In this document: positions 8,002 to 17,985 of the stretch, piece after piece
How positions within the stretch are numbered: the first letter of the stretch is position 1
Layout of the letters: each line of letters starts with the position of its first letter
Source: Gemmatimonadota bacterium
GTDB lineage: Bacteria > Latescibacterota > UBA2968 > UBA8231
NCBI GenBank assembly: GCA_028875335.1
Contig: JAPPEF010000370.1
Span: 62,001-126,000 of the forward strand
Direction of reading: 5' to 3'
Length of the DNA stretch: 64,000 nucleotides
Notes under the pieces: generated by a model
Seen by the model: only the letters and a program-made list of their open reading frames with translations
Databases searched by the model: none
Told to the model about the DNA's origin: nothing
Position numbers and translations under genes: made by a program

Positions 8002-8460
8002 CTAAGCCGATATATCTAGCAGAGCCTCTTCGTCGGCGAGGGCGTAGCCCTGTTCCAGCAGGTCGGCGAGGGTTGTGCGCGATAAAATTTGATCGACCGC
8101 CTGCTGTACTTGCCCCCATAGTGCGCGCACCGAACACGCGGTGAGCGAATGCGTGCAGCAATCCGCGCTGCCGGCGAAGTGATCGCAGAAGCCGTCGTCG
8201 AAGAGGCGACCACCCAACGTGTCGAGCGCGTCAGCCACGGCGATTTGGTGGGGGGGCTTGGCGAGGGCGTAGCCGCCTTGCTGGCCGCGGGCACTTGCGA
8301 CAAAGCCGCCTTGGCGGAGCATGCGCAAGAGCTTGGCGACGTTGTGATGGGTGATGCCCTCGGCTTGGCTGATCTCCGGGATGGTCAGGCTGCCGGGGGC
8401 CTGGCGGGCCAGTTGCAAGAGGCAGCGCAAGCCGTATTCTTCGCTCGAGTTGAGTTTCAT
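8002..8460 (-). CDS. Rrf2-family Fe-S-sensing transcriptional regulator of the SUF operon
   Basis: About 152 residues from MKLNSSEEYG; the upstream in-frame codon at 8475 is less typical. An N-terminal winged helix (EYGLRCLLQLAR, TIPEISQAEGITHHNVAKLL, GGFVASARGQQGGYALA) is followed by a cysteine-rich segment with Cys92, Cys101, Cys102 and Cys109 (FCDHFAGSADCCTHSLTAC). In Rrf2 proteins such as IscR, cysteines here bind a [2Fe-2S] cluster. The spacing differs from E. coli IscR. It is the last gene of the sufBCDSUT run, so it probably represses suf genes when clusters are plentiful. Confidence 0.85.
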   Translation of the reverse strand: MKLNSSEEYGLRCLLQLARQAPGSLTIPEISQAEGITHHNVAKLLRMLRQGGFVASARGQQGGYALAKPPHQIAVADALDTLGGRLFDDGFCDHFAGSADCCTHSLTACSVRALWGQVQQAVDQILSRTTLADLLEQGYALADEEALLDISA

Positions 8461-8552
8461 AAACAATCTCTCCACTGAACAGAGGTCAGTAGCTAGTGGC
8501 CTCGGTAGGGAAAGGACTGGCTACCGGCCACTGACCACCAACCACTGCTTCT

Positions 8553-8891
8553 CTACATCATACCTAGTTCGAGTTTGGCCCCTTCGGTCATCATGTCGAT
8601 CGTCCACGGCGGATCCCACACGACCTCGACCAAGGCCGTGGCAATGCCCGGGACATGGGACTTGATTTTGTGTTCGATTTCCGGCGGCAGCGTGCCGGCT
8701 ACCGGACAGGCGGGCGAGGTCAAGGTCATGGTCACGTGGACGTCCTGCGAGTCGCTGACCTCAACGTCGTAGATCAGGCCGAGGGCAAAGATATCGACCG
8801 GAATCTCGGGATCGTAGCAGGTCTTGAGCACGGCCACGACTTTGGCCTCGGTAGAATCGGGGGGAAAGGTTTTCTCGTGCAACAGTTCCAT
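8553..8891 (-). CDS. sufT: SufT-like MIP18/DUF59 iron-sulfur assembly factor
   Basis: A 112-residue DUF59 protein with the signature DPEIPVDI (27-34) and TLTSPACPVAG holding the conserved Cys62. DUF59 proteins of SUF operons (SufT) help mature or repair Fe-S proteins; the eukaryotic relative is CIA2/MIP18. It lies between the sufU-like gene and the rrf2 gene on the same strand, 33 bases downstream of sufU, which supports the SufT assignment over a PaaD-type role. The C-terminal DPPWTIDMMTEGAK is typical. Confidence 0.88.
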   Translation of the reverse strand: MELLHEKTFPPDSTEAKVVAVLKTCYDPEIPVDIFALGLIYDVEVSDSQDVHVTMTLTSPACPVAGTLPPEIEHKIKSHVPGIATALVEVVWDPPWTIDMMTEGAKLELGMM

Positions 8892-8924
8892 GGAGGACTC
8901 CTTTTTCGCGGTTAGTTACACGTT

Positions 8925-9377
8925 CTATTCGGTGGATGCGGGCGATGGGTCTTGTTCTATGGCTGCTTTGGCGGCGTGCCAAGCGAGGGTCGCGCACTTG
9001 ACGCGCATGGGGAATTCGCGCACCCCAGCGAAGACGGCCATCTTGCCCAAGGCTTGGTGATCGACGGGTGCGTCCGGCTCGGCGGTCACCATCTGCTGGA
9101 ACTGCTCGAACAGCTTGACCGCCTCGTCGGGACGCTTGCCTTTGAGGGCGGCGGTCATCAGGGAAGCCGAGGCTTTGGAAATGGCGCAACCCGACCCGTC
9201 AAAACTGATGTCGGCAATCCGCTCGTCGGCCACGTGGAGATAGATGTGTAGGTGATCGCCGCACAGGGGATTGTGGCCCTCTTGCATGCGATTGGCCTCG
9301 GGCAGCTTGCCGAAGTTGCGCGGATTTTTGTTGTGATCGAGGATGATCTGCTGATACAGTTCGCGGAGCTCAGTCAT
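8925..9377 (-). CDS. sufU: SufU (IscU-like sulfur-transfer protein)
   Basis: A 150-residue IscU/SufU fold. Conserved metal or cluster ligands are Cys39 and Asp41 (NPLCGD), Cys64 (GSGCAIS) and Cys128 (RVKCATLAW). The roughly 20-residue insertion between the second and third cysteine regions (KRPDEAVKLFEQFQQMV) is characteristic of SufU rather than IscU. SufU takes persulfide sulfur from SufS through a bound zinc. It sits 198 bases downstream of sufS, and that gap is filled by a long imperfect palindrome. Confidence 0.92.
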   Translation of the reverse strand: MTELRELYQQIILDHNKNPRNFGKLPEANRMQEGHNPLCGDHLHIYLHVADERIADISFDGSGCAISKASASLMTAALKGKRPDEAVKLFEQFQQMVTAEPDAPVDHQALGKMAVFAGVREFPMRVKCATLAWHAAKAAIEQDPSPASTE

Positions 9378-9422
9378 CGTTGAAGTGCCTTGTTGATGTT
9401 GTATAAACCTTTACCTACTTAC

Positions 9423-9575
9423 TCACTGATGTTACGCATAGGAGGCATTTGGGTATGAGATGCTTCGCTACGCTCAGCATGACAAGACAGGAACGCACCC
9501 ATCGCTGTCATGCTGAGCGCAGCGAAGCGGAGTCGAAGCATCTCATACCTTGGAGCCTGTGCGTAAGTCACTTAC
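9423..9575. repeat. Palindromic intergenic element between sufS and sufU
   Basis: An extended imperfect inverted repeat fills the gap. The outer arms are ACTGATGTTACGCATAGG (from 9425) and, on the other side, GTGCGTAAGTCACTTACT (from 9559). The inner arms, 9452-9484 and 9506-9549, read towards each other as GGTATGAGATGCTTCG and its complement around a short loop, with a few extra bases in the right arm. The outer end CTGATGTTACGCAT recurs at 54504-54517 in another palindrome. It looks like a REP/MITE-type dispersed element; in the transcript it would fold into a long hairpin and could affect sufU expression. Confidence 0.75.
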
Positions 9576-10805
9576 TCACTCTCCAAATACCTTCTTGACC
9601 TTGTGCAACGCCGCGACTAGGGCGTCAATTTCCGCGCGCGTGTTGTAAAAAGCCAACGAGGCGCGCACCGTAGCGGGCACTTGGTAAAACTGCATGGTCG
9701 GCTGGGCGCAGTGGTGGCCGGCGCGCACGGCAATGCCCTCGGCGTCGAGGATGGTGCCGATGTCGTGCGGGTGGATGTCGTCGAGGGTGAAGGAGATCAC
9801 GGCTACGCGCTCGCGGGCCGTGCCAATCAGGCGCAGGCCCGGGATGTCGGCGAGGGCTGCGTCTGCGTACGCGAGCAAGTCGGCCTCGTACGCGGCGATC
9901 TGTTCCTTCCCCACGGAGTTGACGTAATCAATGGCGGTCTCCAAGCCCGTGACGCCAGCGATGTGCGGCGTGCCGGCCTCAAAGCGCATCGGCGGGGGAG
10001 CGTATGTGGTGCCGGCAAAGCTCACCTTTTCGATCATGGAGCCGCCGCCTTCATAGGGCGGCATGGCGTGTAAAAGGGCCTGCTTGCCGTAGAGCACGCC
10101 GATGCCGGTGGGGCCGAAGAGCTTGTGTCCAGAAAAGGCGTAGAAGTCGCAGTCGAGGTCCTGCACGTCCACTGGCAGATGGGGTACTCCTTGCGCTCCA
10201 TCGACGACTACTACTGCGCCGTGCTGATGGGCCAAGGCGGCGATTTCCTTTACCGGCAGAATGGTGCCGAGGGCGTTGGAAGCGTGGGCGATGGCGACGA
10301 TGCGGGTGCGCTCGGACAGCAGGCGCTCGTATTCGTCGAAGAGGAACTCGCCCGTCTCGCTGATGGGCACTACCCGCAGGCGCGCGCCCTTTTCCTCGCA
10401 CAGCAGTTGCCACGGCACGATGTTGGAGTGGTGCTCTAGCTGCGAGACGATGATCTCGTCGTCGGGGCCTAGCTGCGACCGACCGTAGCTGTGGGCGACG
10501 AGATTGAGCGCTTCGGTGGTGCCGCGCACGAAGACGACTTCGCTGCTTTCGCGGGCGTTGATGAACTGGCCGACTCGACCGCGAGCGCGTTCGTACGCAA
10601 AGGTCGCCTGTTGGCTGAGGAAGTGGACGCCGCGGTGGATGTTGGCGTTTTCGCGGGCGTAGTAGCGCTGGAGTGCGTAGATGACTGTCAGCGGCTTTTG
10701 GGTGGTCGCGCCGTTGTCGAAATAGACGAGATCCTTGCCGCGGATTTTCTCGCCGAGTACGGGGAAGTCGCGGCGGACCTTGGCGATGTCAAAGGAAGCA
10801 GTCAT
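9576..10805 (-). CDS. sufS: SufS cysteine desulfurase
   Basis: 409 residues from ATG 10805, which overlaps the sufD stop as ATGA; a longer reading to 11015 would run into sufD and has no support. It is a class V aminotransferase-fold, PLP-dependent enzyme that converts cysteine to alanine and passes persulfide sulfur to SufU. Visible features are YFDNGATTQKP near the N-terminus, SQLEHHSN (His125 region), the PLP lysine in AFSGHKLFGPTG (Lys228), and the catalytic Cys366 in RAGHHCAQP, the RxGHHCA motif of group II desulfurases. Length and motifs are complete. Confidence 0.95.
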   Translation of the reverse strand: MTASFDIAKVRRDFPVLGEKIRGKDLVYFDNGATTQKPLTVIYALQRYYARENANIHRGVHFLSQQATFAYERARGRVGQFINARESSEVVFVRGTTEALNLVAHSYGRSQLGPDDEIIVSQLEHHSNIVPWQLLCEEKGARLRVVPISETGEFLFDEYERLLSERTRIVAIAHASNALGTILPVKEIAALAHQHGAVVVVDGAQGVPHLPVDVQDLDCDFYAFSGHKLFGPTGIGVLYGKQALLHAMPPYEGGGSMIEKVSFAGTTYAPPPMRFEAGTPHIAGVTGLETAIDYVNSVGKEQIAAYEADLLAYADAALADIPGLRLIGTARERVAVISFTLDDIHPHDIGTILDAEGIAVRAGHHCAQPTMQFYQVPATVRASLAFYNTRAEIDALVAALHKVKKVFGE

Positions 10806-12090
10806 GGGGCAACTGCGGCGGCGGCTTGATCTAGCCGGTGATCGACTAGTCGGTCGAGTTGGTCTTTGAGGGCAGGGACGCGCACGCGGTCGAGAACCTC
10901 GCCGGCAAAGGCGCGCGTCAGCACCCGGACGGCCTCTTGGTGGCCAATGCCACGGGAGCGCAAGTAAAAGAGGGCGTCTTCGTCGAGTTGGCCGATGGTG
11001 GCTCCGTGCGAACACTTGACGTCGTCGGCGTAGATTTCGAGTTGGGGCTTGGTGTTGATTTGGGCCGTCGCCGAGAGTAAGAGGTTTTGGTTGGCCTGAT
11101 AGGCGTCGGTTTTTTGCGCGGCTTGGTGAACGTGGATTTTGCCGCGGAAGACGCCGGTGGCCCGGCCGCCGAGAATGCCCTTGTAGAATTCGTGGCTCTG
11201 GCAGTGTGGCTGGGCGTGTTCGATGAGCGTGTGGTTATCGACGTGTTGCTTCCCGTCTTCGATGTAGAGGCCGTTGAGAGTGGAGTCAACGCCTTCGCCT
11301 TCTAGCGCGGTGTGGACGTGGTGGCGGGTCAGGCGTCCTCCCAAGGTGATGGCGGTCGAGCGGAATTGCGCGGCGCGTTCTTCGCGGACATGGGTCGCTG
11401 CGATGTGGAAGGCGGCGGCGGATTCGCGCTGAACTCGGTAGTGGTCAAGCACGGCGTTGGGGCCGACGAAGAATTCGCTGACGCTGTTGGTCAGATACGG
11501 TTCCGAATCCAAGCCGACGTAGCTTTCGACTAGGGTCACTTGGGTGTTGGCTTCGGCGACCACGAGGACGCGCGGATGGGAGACGACGTTGGCGCGTTGG
11601 CCGGTGGAGACAAACAGCAAGTGGATGGGCTGCTCGACGACGGTTCCCGAAGGCAGATAAACGACCGCACCGTCTTGTAGGAAGGCGGTGTTGAGCGCGG
11701 TGAAGGCCTCGTCCTCGGTAGCAGCAACTTGACCTAGGGAGCCTGAGACTAGGTCGCCGTTTGAGGCAATGGCGTCGCCCAAGTTCTCGACGCGCACCCC
11801 AGCGGACAGGCCGTTGAGATGAGAATGCGCGGGGGCAAAGTGGCCATCGACAAAGACCAACCCGTTGAGGCCGTAGCGGTAGTCGTCGAGAGCAGCCGGT
11901 GCGGACGAGGACGCGGCTAGTTCGAAGTTGATCCGAGTCAGTGGGCCGATGTTGGTAAAAGCCCACTCCTCGTCTTTGGTCGTGGGAAAGCCAGCGTCGG
12001 CGAAGTGCTCAATGGCCTTTTGCCGCAGCGACACCAACTCATCTGTGCCGACGAGGTTATTAAAGCAGGACTGATAATGGGCGACGCCGT

Positions 12091-12094
<4 letters not shown>
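10802..12094 (-). CDS. sufD: SufD, SUF scaffold subunit
   Basis: A 430-residue SufB/SufD-family protein. Characteristic strands are LNGLYIEDGKQHVDNHTLIEHA, SHEFYKGILGG and GKIHVHQAAQKTDAYQANQNLLLS, then KPQLEIYADDVKCSHGATIGQLDEDALFYLRSRG near the C-terminus. SufD pairs with SufB and SufC2 in the SufBC2D scaffold that assembles Fe-S clusters; the KCSHGAT histidine lies at the B-D interface. ATG 12094 overlaps the sufC stop by four bases, and the gene's own stop overlaps the sufS start. Motif runs here are described piecewise; the call is firm. Confidence 0.95.
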
Positions 12095-12840
<746 letters not shown>

Positions 12841-12928
12841 GAAGCGTTGCTTTCTTTGTTGTTAGAGAATTGTGGACGTGACGGCGATCCACTGCGTCGG
12901 AAACTCAGCAATGGGTCGCGAGGCGTGC

Positions 12929-14392
12929 TCAGCCAACGCTGCCTTCGAGGCTGATGCCGAGCAGCTTTTGCGCCTCGACGGCGAATTCCATCGGCAGTTC
13001 GGCGAGGACTTCCTTGCAGAAGCCGTTGACGATCATGGAGATGGCGTCTTCAGTGGAGATCCCGCGCTGGTTGCAGTAGAAAATCTGGTCCTCGCCGATC
13101 TTGGAGGTGGAAGCCTCGTGCTCGACGTGGGCCGTGGGATTGCGCACCTCGATGTAGGGAAAGGTGTGCGCGCCGCATTGGTCGCCGATGAGCATGGAAT
13201 CGCACTGGGTGAAGTTGCGAGCGCCGGTCGCGTTTTTGAGCACTTGGACCTTGCCGCGATAGGTGTTTTGGCCGCGCTGGGCCGAAATGCCCTTGGAGAT
13301 AATGGTGCTGCGGGTGTTTTTGCCGATGTGGTGCATCTTGGTGCCCGTGTCGGCCTGCTGCCGCTTGGACGTGACGGCCACCGAGTAAAATTCGCCGACC
13401 GAGTGATCGCCTTGGAGGATGCAGCTAGGGTACTTCCAAGTGATGGCCGAGCCAGTCTCAACTTGGGTCCACGAGATCTTGGAGCGGTCGCCGCGACACG
13501 CGCCGCGTTTGGTGACGAAGTTGTAGATCCCGCCTTTGCCGTTTTCGTCGCCGGGGTACCAGTTCTGCACGGTGGAGTACTTGATCTGCGCGTCGCCGAG
13601 GGCTACGAGTTCGACGACGGCTGCGTGGAGCTGGTTTTCGTCGCGCATGGGCGCCGTACACCCCTCTAAATATGACACATACGCCCCCTCGTCGGCGATG
13701 ACTAAGGTGCGCTCAAATTGGCCGGTGTTCGCCGCGTTGATGCGGAAGTACGTCGATAGCTCCATGGGGCAGCGCACGCCCGGCGGTACGTACACGAAGG
13801 AACCATCGGTAAAGACCGCGGAGTTGAGGGTGGCGAAGAAATTGTCGGAATAGGGCACGACCGAGCCGAGGTATTTTCGCACGAGCTCGGGGTGATCTTG
13901 GATGGCTTCGGACATGGAGCAGAAGATGATGCCCAACTCGGCCAGCTTGTCCTTGAACGTGGTGGCCACGGAGACGCTGTCGAAAACGGCGTCCACGGCC
14001 ACGCCGGCGAGCATTTTCTGCTCTTCGAGCGGGATGCCCAGCTTCTGGTAGGTGGCCAGAATTTCGGGATCGACCTCGTCGAGGCTGTCGAGCTGTTTCT
14101 GCTTGGGGGCCGAGTAGTACACGATGTCTTGGTAGTTGATGTCGGGATAGTGGACCATGGCCCAGCGCTGGCTCTGTTGGCGGCGCGTTGGATCCTCCAT
14201 GGTGAGCCAGCGGCGATAGGCTTTGAGCCGCCAGTCGAGCATGAACTCAGGCTCGTCCTTTTTGGCGGAGATGAAGCGAATGATCTCTTCGTTGAGACCG
14301 GGTGGGGCCGAGTCGGCCTCTATGTCGGTGACGAATCCCCACTCGTAATCGCGGTTGGCAAATTGCTCTAGGGTTTGGGTGCTTTCGCTCAT
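12929..14392 (-). CDS. sufB: SufB, SUF scaffold core subunit
   Basis: 487 residues, full length for SufB. Family features include [12 protein letters not shown] near the start, [27 protein letters not shown] in the middle, the YLEGCTAP cysteine that receives sulfur from SufU/SufE, and the C-terminal [19 protein letters not shown] segment. It is the first gene of the leftward suf operon, preceded by AAGGAG just before ATG. The order sufB-C-D-S-U-T-rrf2 combines an E. coli-like BCDS core with SufU and SufT in place of SufE. Confidence 0.96.
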   Translation of the reverse strand: MSESTQTLEQFANRDYEWGFVTDIEADSAPPGLNEEIIRFISAKKDEPEFMLDWRLKAYRRWLTMEDPTRRQQSQRWAMVHYPDINYQDIVYYSAPKQKQLDSLDEVDPEILATYQKLGIPLEEQKMLAGVAVDAVFDSVSVATTFKDKLAELGIIFCSMSEAIQDHPELVRKYLGSVVPYSDNFFATLNSAVFTDGSFVYVPPGVRCPMELSTYFRINAANTGQFERTLVIADEGAYVSYLEGCTAPMRDENQLHAAVVELVALGDAQIKYSTVQNWYPGDENGKGGIYNFVTKRGACRGDRSKISWTQVETGSAITWKYPSCILQGDHSVGEFYSVAVTSKRQQADTGTKMHHIGKNTRSTIISKGISAQRGQNTYRGKVQVLKNATGARNFTQCDSMLIGDQCGAHTFPYIEVRNPTAHVEHEASTSKIGEDQIFYCNQRGISTEDAISMIVNGFCKEVLAELPMEFAVEAQKLLGISLEGSVG

Positions 14393-14424
14393 GTTGGCTC
14401 CTTGTATCTAGGCGCAGTCTCAAG

Positions 14425-14452
14425 AACTTAGGAATCTGTACAAAAAAGTCAA
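14425..14452 (-). promoter_or_regulatory. Possible suf promoter and operator
   Basis: Reading leftward, TTGACT (14447-14452) is followed after 16 bases by TAAGTT (14425-14430). The same stretch contains the inverted pair AACTT/AAGTT, which could be an Rrf2 operator half-site pair. The -10 match is poor. Confidence 0.35.
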
Positions 14453-14472
14453 GTTTCAGGACGGGACGGCGG

Positions 14473-15372
14473 CTAACCCATTTTTTTGCGTTGCGCCAAG
14501 TAGCGCGATAGGGCCACGTCAAAGGGGGTTGCCGTGTCGAGCAGGGCGTAGTCGATGCCGGCCTCGGCGCACCCGAGTCGATAGGTCTGAATCAGCTCGT
14601 CCATCAGCGCGCGGTATTCGTGCTGGATGTGCCAGGGCTGGGTGGTGAGGGTTTGGTCTGGGTCTTCGAGGTCGTAGAAGCGGGTCTGGTCGCGGAAGGC
14701 GAGGTCGCGCTCGCGGGGGTCGAGCAGGTGGAAGACGATCACTTCGTGCCGCAGGTGGCGGAAGTGGCGCAGTCCTTGGAGGACTTGGTCGGGCGCGTCG
14801 AGCAGGTCGGAGAGCACAATGACGAGGCCGCGGCGGCGGATGCGCTCGGCGAGGTCGTGGAAGGCCGGGGCCATGCTCGTCTCGTTGTGTGGCCGCGCTT
14901 GGTCGATGGTTTTGAGGAGCACTTGGAGGTGGCTTTGCACCGAGCGCGGCGGCACGTACGCCTCGGTCTGGTGGTGGTAGAGCAACAGGCCGACCGCATC
15001 GCGCTGCTTGAGCATGAGGTACGACAGCGCGGCCGCTAGAGATACAGCGTAGCGAAATTTGCTCAGCGGCGCGCCGGCCGCAAAGTCCATGGAGCCGGAC
15101 ACGTCGAGCAGTAGGTAAGCTTTGAGGTTGGTTTCCTCTTCGTACTGTTTGACGTATAGGCGATCGGACTTGGCGTATGCCTTCCAATCGAGGTCGCGCA
15201 GGGGGTCGCCCGGCATGTAGGGACGGTGCTCGGAGAATTCGACCGAGAAGCCGTGGTACGGGCTGCGATGCAGGCCGGTGATAAAGCCTTCGACCACGAG
15301 CCGCGCAATCAGGTCGAGGCGCGAGAGGCGCGAGATGGTTTCCGGGTGGAGGTAGGAGGCGGCTTCGCTCAC
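14473..15372 (-). CDS. DUF58 domain protein (MoxR-associated, vWA-like)
   Basis: 299 residues with the DUF58 hallmark YMPGDPLRDLDWKAYAKSD, followed by a vWA-like MIDAS motif LLDVSGSMDF (Asp-x-Ser-x-Ser). No signal peptide or membrane segment is seen, so it is probably cytoplasmic, unlike BatA/BatB. DUF58 proteins are regular partners of MoxR ATPases, whose gene ends one base upstream. The pair is thought to act in envelope or metalloprotein assembly. It is the last gene of the leftward operon beginning at 23412. Confidence 0.9.
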   Translation of the reverse strand: MSEAASYLHPETISRLSRLDLIARLVVEGFITGLHRSPYHGFSVEFSEHRPYMPGDPLRDLDWKAYAKSDRLYVKQYEEETNLKAYLLLDVSGSMDFAAGAPLSKFRYAVSLAAALSYLMLKQRDAVGLLLYHHQTEAYVPPRSVQSHLQVLLKTIDQARPHNETSMAPAFHDLAERIRRRGLVIVLSDLLDAPDQVLQGLRHFRHLRHEVIVFHLLDPRERDLAFRDQTRFYDLEDPDQTLTTQPWHIQHEYRALMDELIQTYRLGCAEAGIDYALLDTATPFDVALSRYLAQRKKMG

Positions 15373-15373
15373 G

Positions 15374-16363
15374 CTAGGATTCTGGCTCCACGTCGGCGAG
15401 CAGGCGTTCGATTAGGCCGACTGCGCTGATGTTTTGTGCTTCGGCGTGGAAGTTGACGACTAGGCGGTGGCGCATCACCGGCAGGGCCACGGCGCGGATG
15501 TCCTCAATGGCGACCGAGTGCCGGCCGGCGAGGATGGCCCGCGCCTTGGCCGCTAAGACTAAGTACTGGGAGGCGCGCGGCCCAGCGCCCCAACTGACCA
15601 TTTCGCGAATGTAATCCGGCGCTTGGGCGTCCCCGGGCCGGGAGGAGCGCACCAGTGAGACGGCGTAGCGGACGCAGTGATCGGCTACGGGCACCCGGCG
15701 CACGAGTTGTTGTAGTTCGACGATCTGCTCGGCATCGACGACTTGGCTGACGGTGGCTTGGGCGACGCTGGTGGTGGCGCGGACGATGTCCTCTTCCTCG
15801 CGGTCGCTGGGATAGTCGATCCACAGCTCGAAGATAAAGCGGTCGAGCTGGGCTTCGGGCAGGGGGTAGGTACCCTCCTGTTCGATGGGATTTTGGGTGG
15901 CGAGCACGAAGAAGGGCTCGCTGAGCTGCATGGTCTCGCCGGCCGCGGTGACCGCGTGTTCCTGCATGGCTTGGAGCAGGGCAGCTTGGGTCTTGGGAGG
16001 CGTGCGGTTGATTTCGTCGGCTAAGATGACGTTGGCAAACAGGGGGCCGCGGATGAAGCGAAATGCCTTGCGGCCGGTGTCGATGTCCTCTTCGAGTACT
16101 TCAGTGCCGGTGATGTCCGAGGGCATCAGATCTGGAGTGAATTGGATGCGGCCAAAGGAAAGATCGAGCGTGCGAGCGAGGGTTTGGATGAGCGTAGTTT
16201 TGGCCAAGCCAGGTACGCCTACCAGCAGGCAGTGGCCGCCGGCGAGCAAGGCGATGAGCAGTTCCTCGACGATCTGCTTCTGGCCGATAATGACTTGGCC
16301 GATCTCGCCGTAGATGCGGTCCCTGATTTGGCCGAGCTGAGCTACGGCCTCGGTGTCTGACAT
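15374..16363 (-). CDS. MoxR-family AAA+ ATPase
   Basis: About 329 residues from ATG 16363, which follows GAAAGGAAG; the in-frame extension to 16486 has no family support. Motifs are IIGQKQIVEELLIALL at the start, Walker A GVPGLAKTT, Walker B VILADEINRTPPKTQAALL, and sensor 1 FVLATQNPIEQEGTYPLPEAQLDRF. MoxR ATPases act as chaperones that load metals or assemble complexes together with vWA/DUF58 partners. Here it sits between the DUF58 gene and a PhyH-HEAT gene. Motif runs are standard; the family call is firm. Confidence 0.93.
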   Translation of the reverse strand: MSDTEAVAQLGQIRDRIYGEIGQVIIGQKQIVEELLIALLAGGHCLLVGVPGLAKTTLIQTLARTLDLSFGRIQFTPDLMPSDITGTEVLEEDIDTGRKAFRFIRGPLFANVILADEINRTPPKTQAALLQAMQEHAVTAAGETMQLSEPFFVLATQNPIEQEGTYPLPEAQLDRFIFELWIDYPSDREEEDIVRATTSVAQATVSQVVDAEQIVELQQLVRRVPVADHCVRYAVSLVRSSRPGDAQAPDYIREMVSWGAGPRASQYLVLAAKARAILAGRHSVAIEDIRAVALPVMRHRLVVNFHAEAQNISAVGLIERLLADVEPES

Positions 16364-16452
16364 GTACTTCCTTTCAGGAGAATGGGTTGGTGAATCGACA
16401 AAAGGTATGGGCGGAGGGGCGGCTTGGCCAGATTTCGCACGGCTTTTGCGGC

Positions 16453-17895
16453 TCAGTAGATGTTGTCTTTTGTCGTAATGGAGCACCAGCGCGAGTTGAA
16501 AAGTGAGCGGAGCAAAATATCCCGTGCGGCGGGCGTGCCAATTTGTTTTAACCCATAAGCGGCGTAAAATCGGTTGTAGCGGTTCTCGTCTTTGAGCATC
16601 TCAGCCAAGGTTTCAATCGCAACACAGCCCGCTGCGCCGGACTTGGCCAGCACGAGGGCGGCGTTGCGGCGCACGCGGTAGTCCTCATCGTCGAGTGCTG
16701 CTGTCAGGTCAGCAATCAACTCATCAGAAAAGACGCCGATGGTGCCCAAAGTTTCAATCGCATTGCGGCGCACCCACCAGTGGCGATCGCTCATCGCCGT
16801 TCTCAGGGCGGGGCCTGCTTCCATTGCGCTCGCGCCCAAGCGTCCCAACACATGGGCGGCGACCGCCCGCACCCACCAGTGCTCATCGGACAACATCTCC
16901 GCCAAAGCCCCTGCGGCTGGTGCGCCTATGGATGCCAAGGCCAGCGCCGCACAGCCGCTCGTGGGATTTGTTCCGTGGGCATTATCCGGTGTCTTGGCCT
17001 CGGTTTCGTCGATAGTGGCCAGTGCTTCCTCTCGCATGGCGGCGACGAGTTCGGGCACGGCCGGCGCACCAAACTCGGCCAGCCCATACGCCGCATCCAA
17101 CCGCTCGCCCTCCGATCCGAGCTTTAAGACCGAGAGCAAGTCTTGCATATTGCCATTTGCAGGCCGCTGTTTTTTTGCAAATTTCCCGCACAGCCAGTGC
17201 CAGACATCGCGCGATTGGGCCGGATGCCGATCCTCGATGCCGGGCGACCACGCGCGACTTTGATGATCCCAAGTCGGTTGCTCTGGCTCCTGCGCACGGG
17301 CAAACTGAAATTTCAACATATACCGATTTTTGCTACTGACATTCTCTGTTGCGCGATGCCAAGAATCAAAGTGAATGAGCGCCACCGTCCCCGCAGGACC
17401 GCAAAATGCCCGCGCTTCTTCCTGTGTTTTTTCGGGATCCACATCGCTAATGGTTTTGTACATCTGCATCCCGGGCAACACCCCCGACGGCCCCATATCC
17501 TCAGTCGTGTCTTGGGGAAAATAAAAAGCGAGCACCCAGTAAAATCTCGGATGCCGCAAATTGTGATCGTACACGTAACAATCCTTATGCCATTGCTGTC
17601 CTCGTCGCTCGGGCGGATTCAAGTGGCAATGTCGATGGGGATTCAAAATGTAATCTGGTCCCAACAGACTCGTCAGGGCGCCCTTCACATTGGGGTGCTC
17701 AAACACGCGCCCGATTCGCGGAACCCGAGGCAAAATATTATTTCCGGGATTGCCTTCTTTTGCAAAAACCGCCTCGATCTGATTGCGAATACTGGCGTGA
17801 AATGAGGGTGGATAATCCGCCTGTACAGTCAGACATCCATCGACGATAAACCGCTGCACCTCTTCGTCGCTCAACAACTGAATTGAATCCGCCAT
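16453..17895 (-). CDS. PhyH-like dioxygenase fused to C-terminal HEAT repeats
   Basis: 480 residues in two parts. Residues 1 to about 240 are PhyH-like: DEEVQRFIVDGCL, an HxD in QQWHKDCYVYD, a long loop GPSGVLPGMQMY, and a distal His/Arg strand SWHRATENVSSKNRYMLKF, so the iron site looks complete. From about 250 to 480 there are HEAT/PBS-lyase-like repeats of about 30 residues, for example DAAYGLAEFGAPAVPEL, DEHWWVRAVAAHVLGRLG, DRHWWVRRNAIETLGTIG and DEDYRVRRNAALVLAKSG. HEAT arrays bind proteins, which suggests a dioxygenase acting on a macromolecule. It sits inside the MoxR operon behind a good AGAGGAG site. Confidence 0.85.
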   Translation of the reverse strand: MADSIQLLSDEEVQRFIVDGCLTVQADYPPSFHASIRNQIEAVFAKEGNPGNNILPRVPRIGRVFEHPNVKGALTSLLGPDYILNPHRHCHLNPPERRGQQWHKDCYVYDHNLRHPRFYWVLAFYFPQDTTEDMGPSGVLPGMQMYKTISDVDPEKTQEEARAFCGPAGTVALIHFDSWHRATENVSSKNRYMLKFQFARAQEPEQPTWDHQSRAWSPGIEDRHPAQSRDVWHWLCGKFAKKQRPANGNMQDLLSVLKLGSEGERLDAAYGLAEFGAPAVPELVAAMREEALATIDETEAKTPDNAHGTNPTSGCAALALASIGAPAAGALAEMLSDEHWWVRAVAAHVLGRLGASAMEAGPALRTAMSDRHWWVRRNAIETLGTIGVFSDELIADLTAALDDEDYRVRRNAALVLAKSGAAGCVAIETLAEMLKDENRYNRFYAAYGLKQIGTPAARDILLRSLFNSRWCSITTKDNIY

Positions 17896-17985
17896 GGGGA
17901 ACTCCTCTGCTAAAAGATTCTAAAGCTGGTTTCAAAACTGCGACAGCCTAGGCCGCTTGGAGTGGTTTGATGGAGAAAACGAAGC

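Noticed and set aside
8476..8552. Imperfect inverted repeat (GGTCAGT / ACTGACC) between sufT and the rrf2 gene
   Set aside because: Arms are short and interrupted; I cannot tell it from chance or from a degraded dispersed repeat.
10806..11015. N-terminal extension of sufS
   Set aside because: It overlaps sufD and reads as Arg/Pro-rich noise; ATG 10805 with the ATGA overlap gives the family N-terminus.
12872..13669. Rightward 265-codon frame opposite sufB
   Set aside because: Antisense of a highly conserved sufB sequence; no family features.
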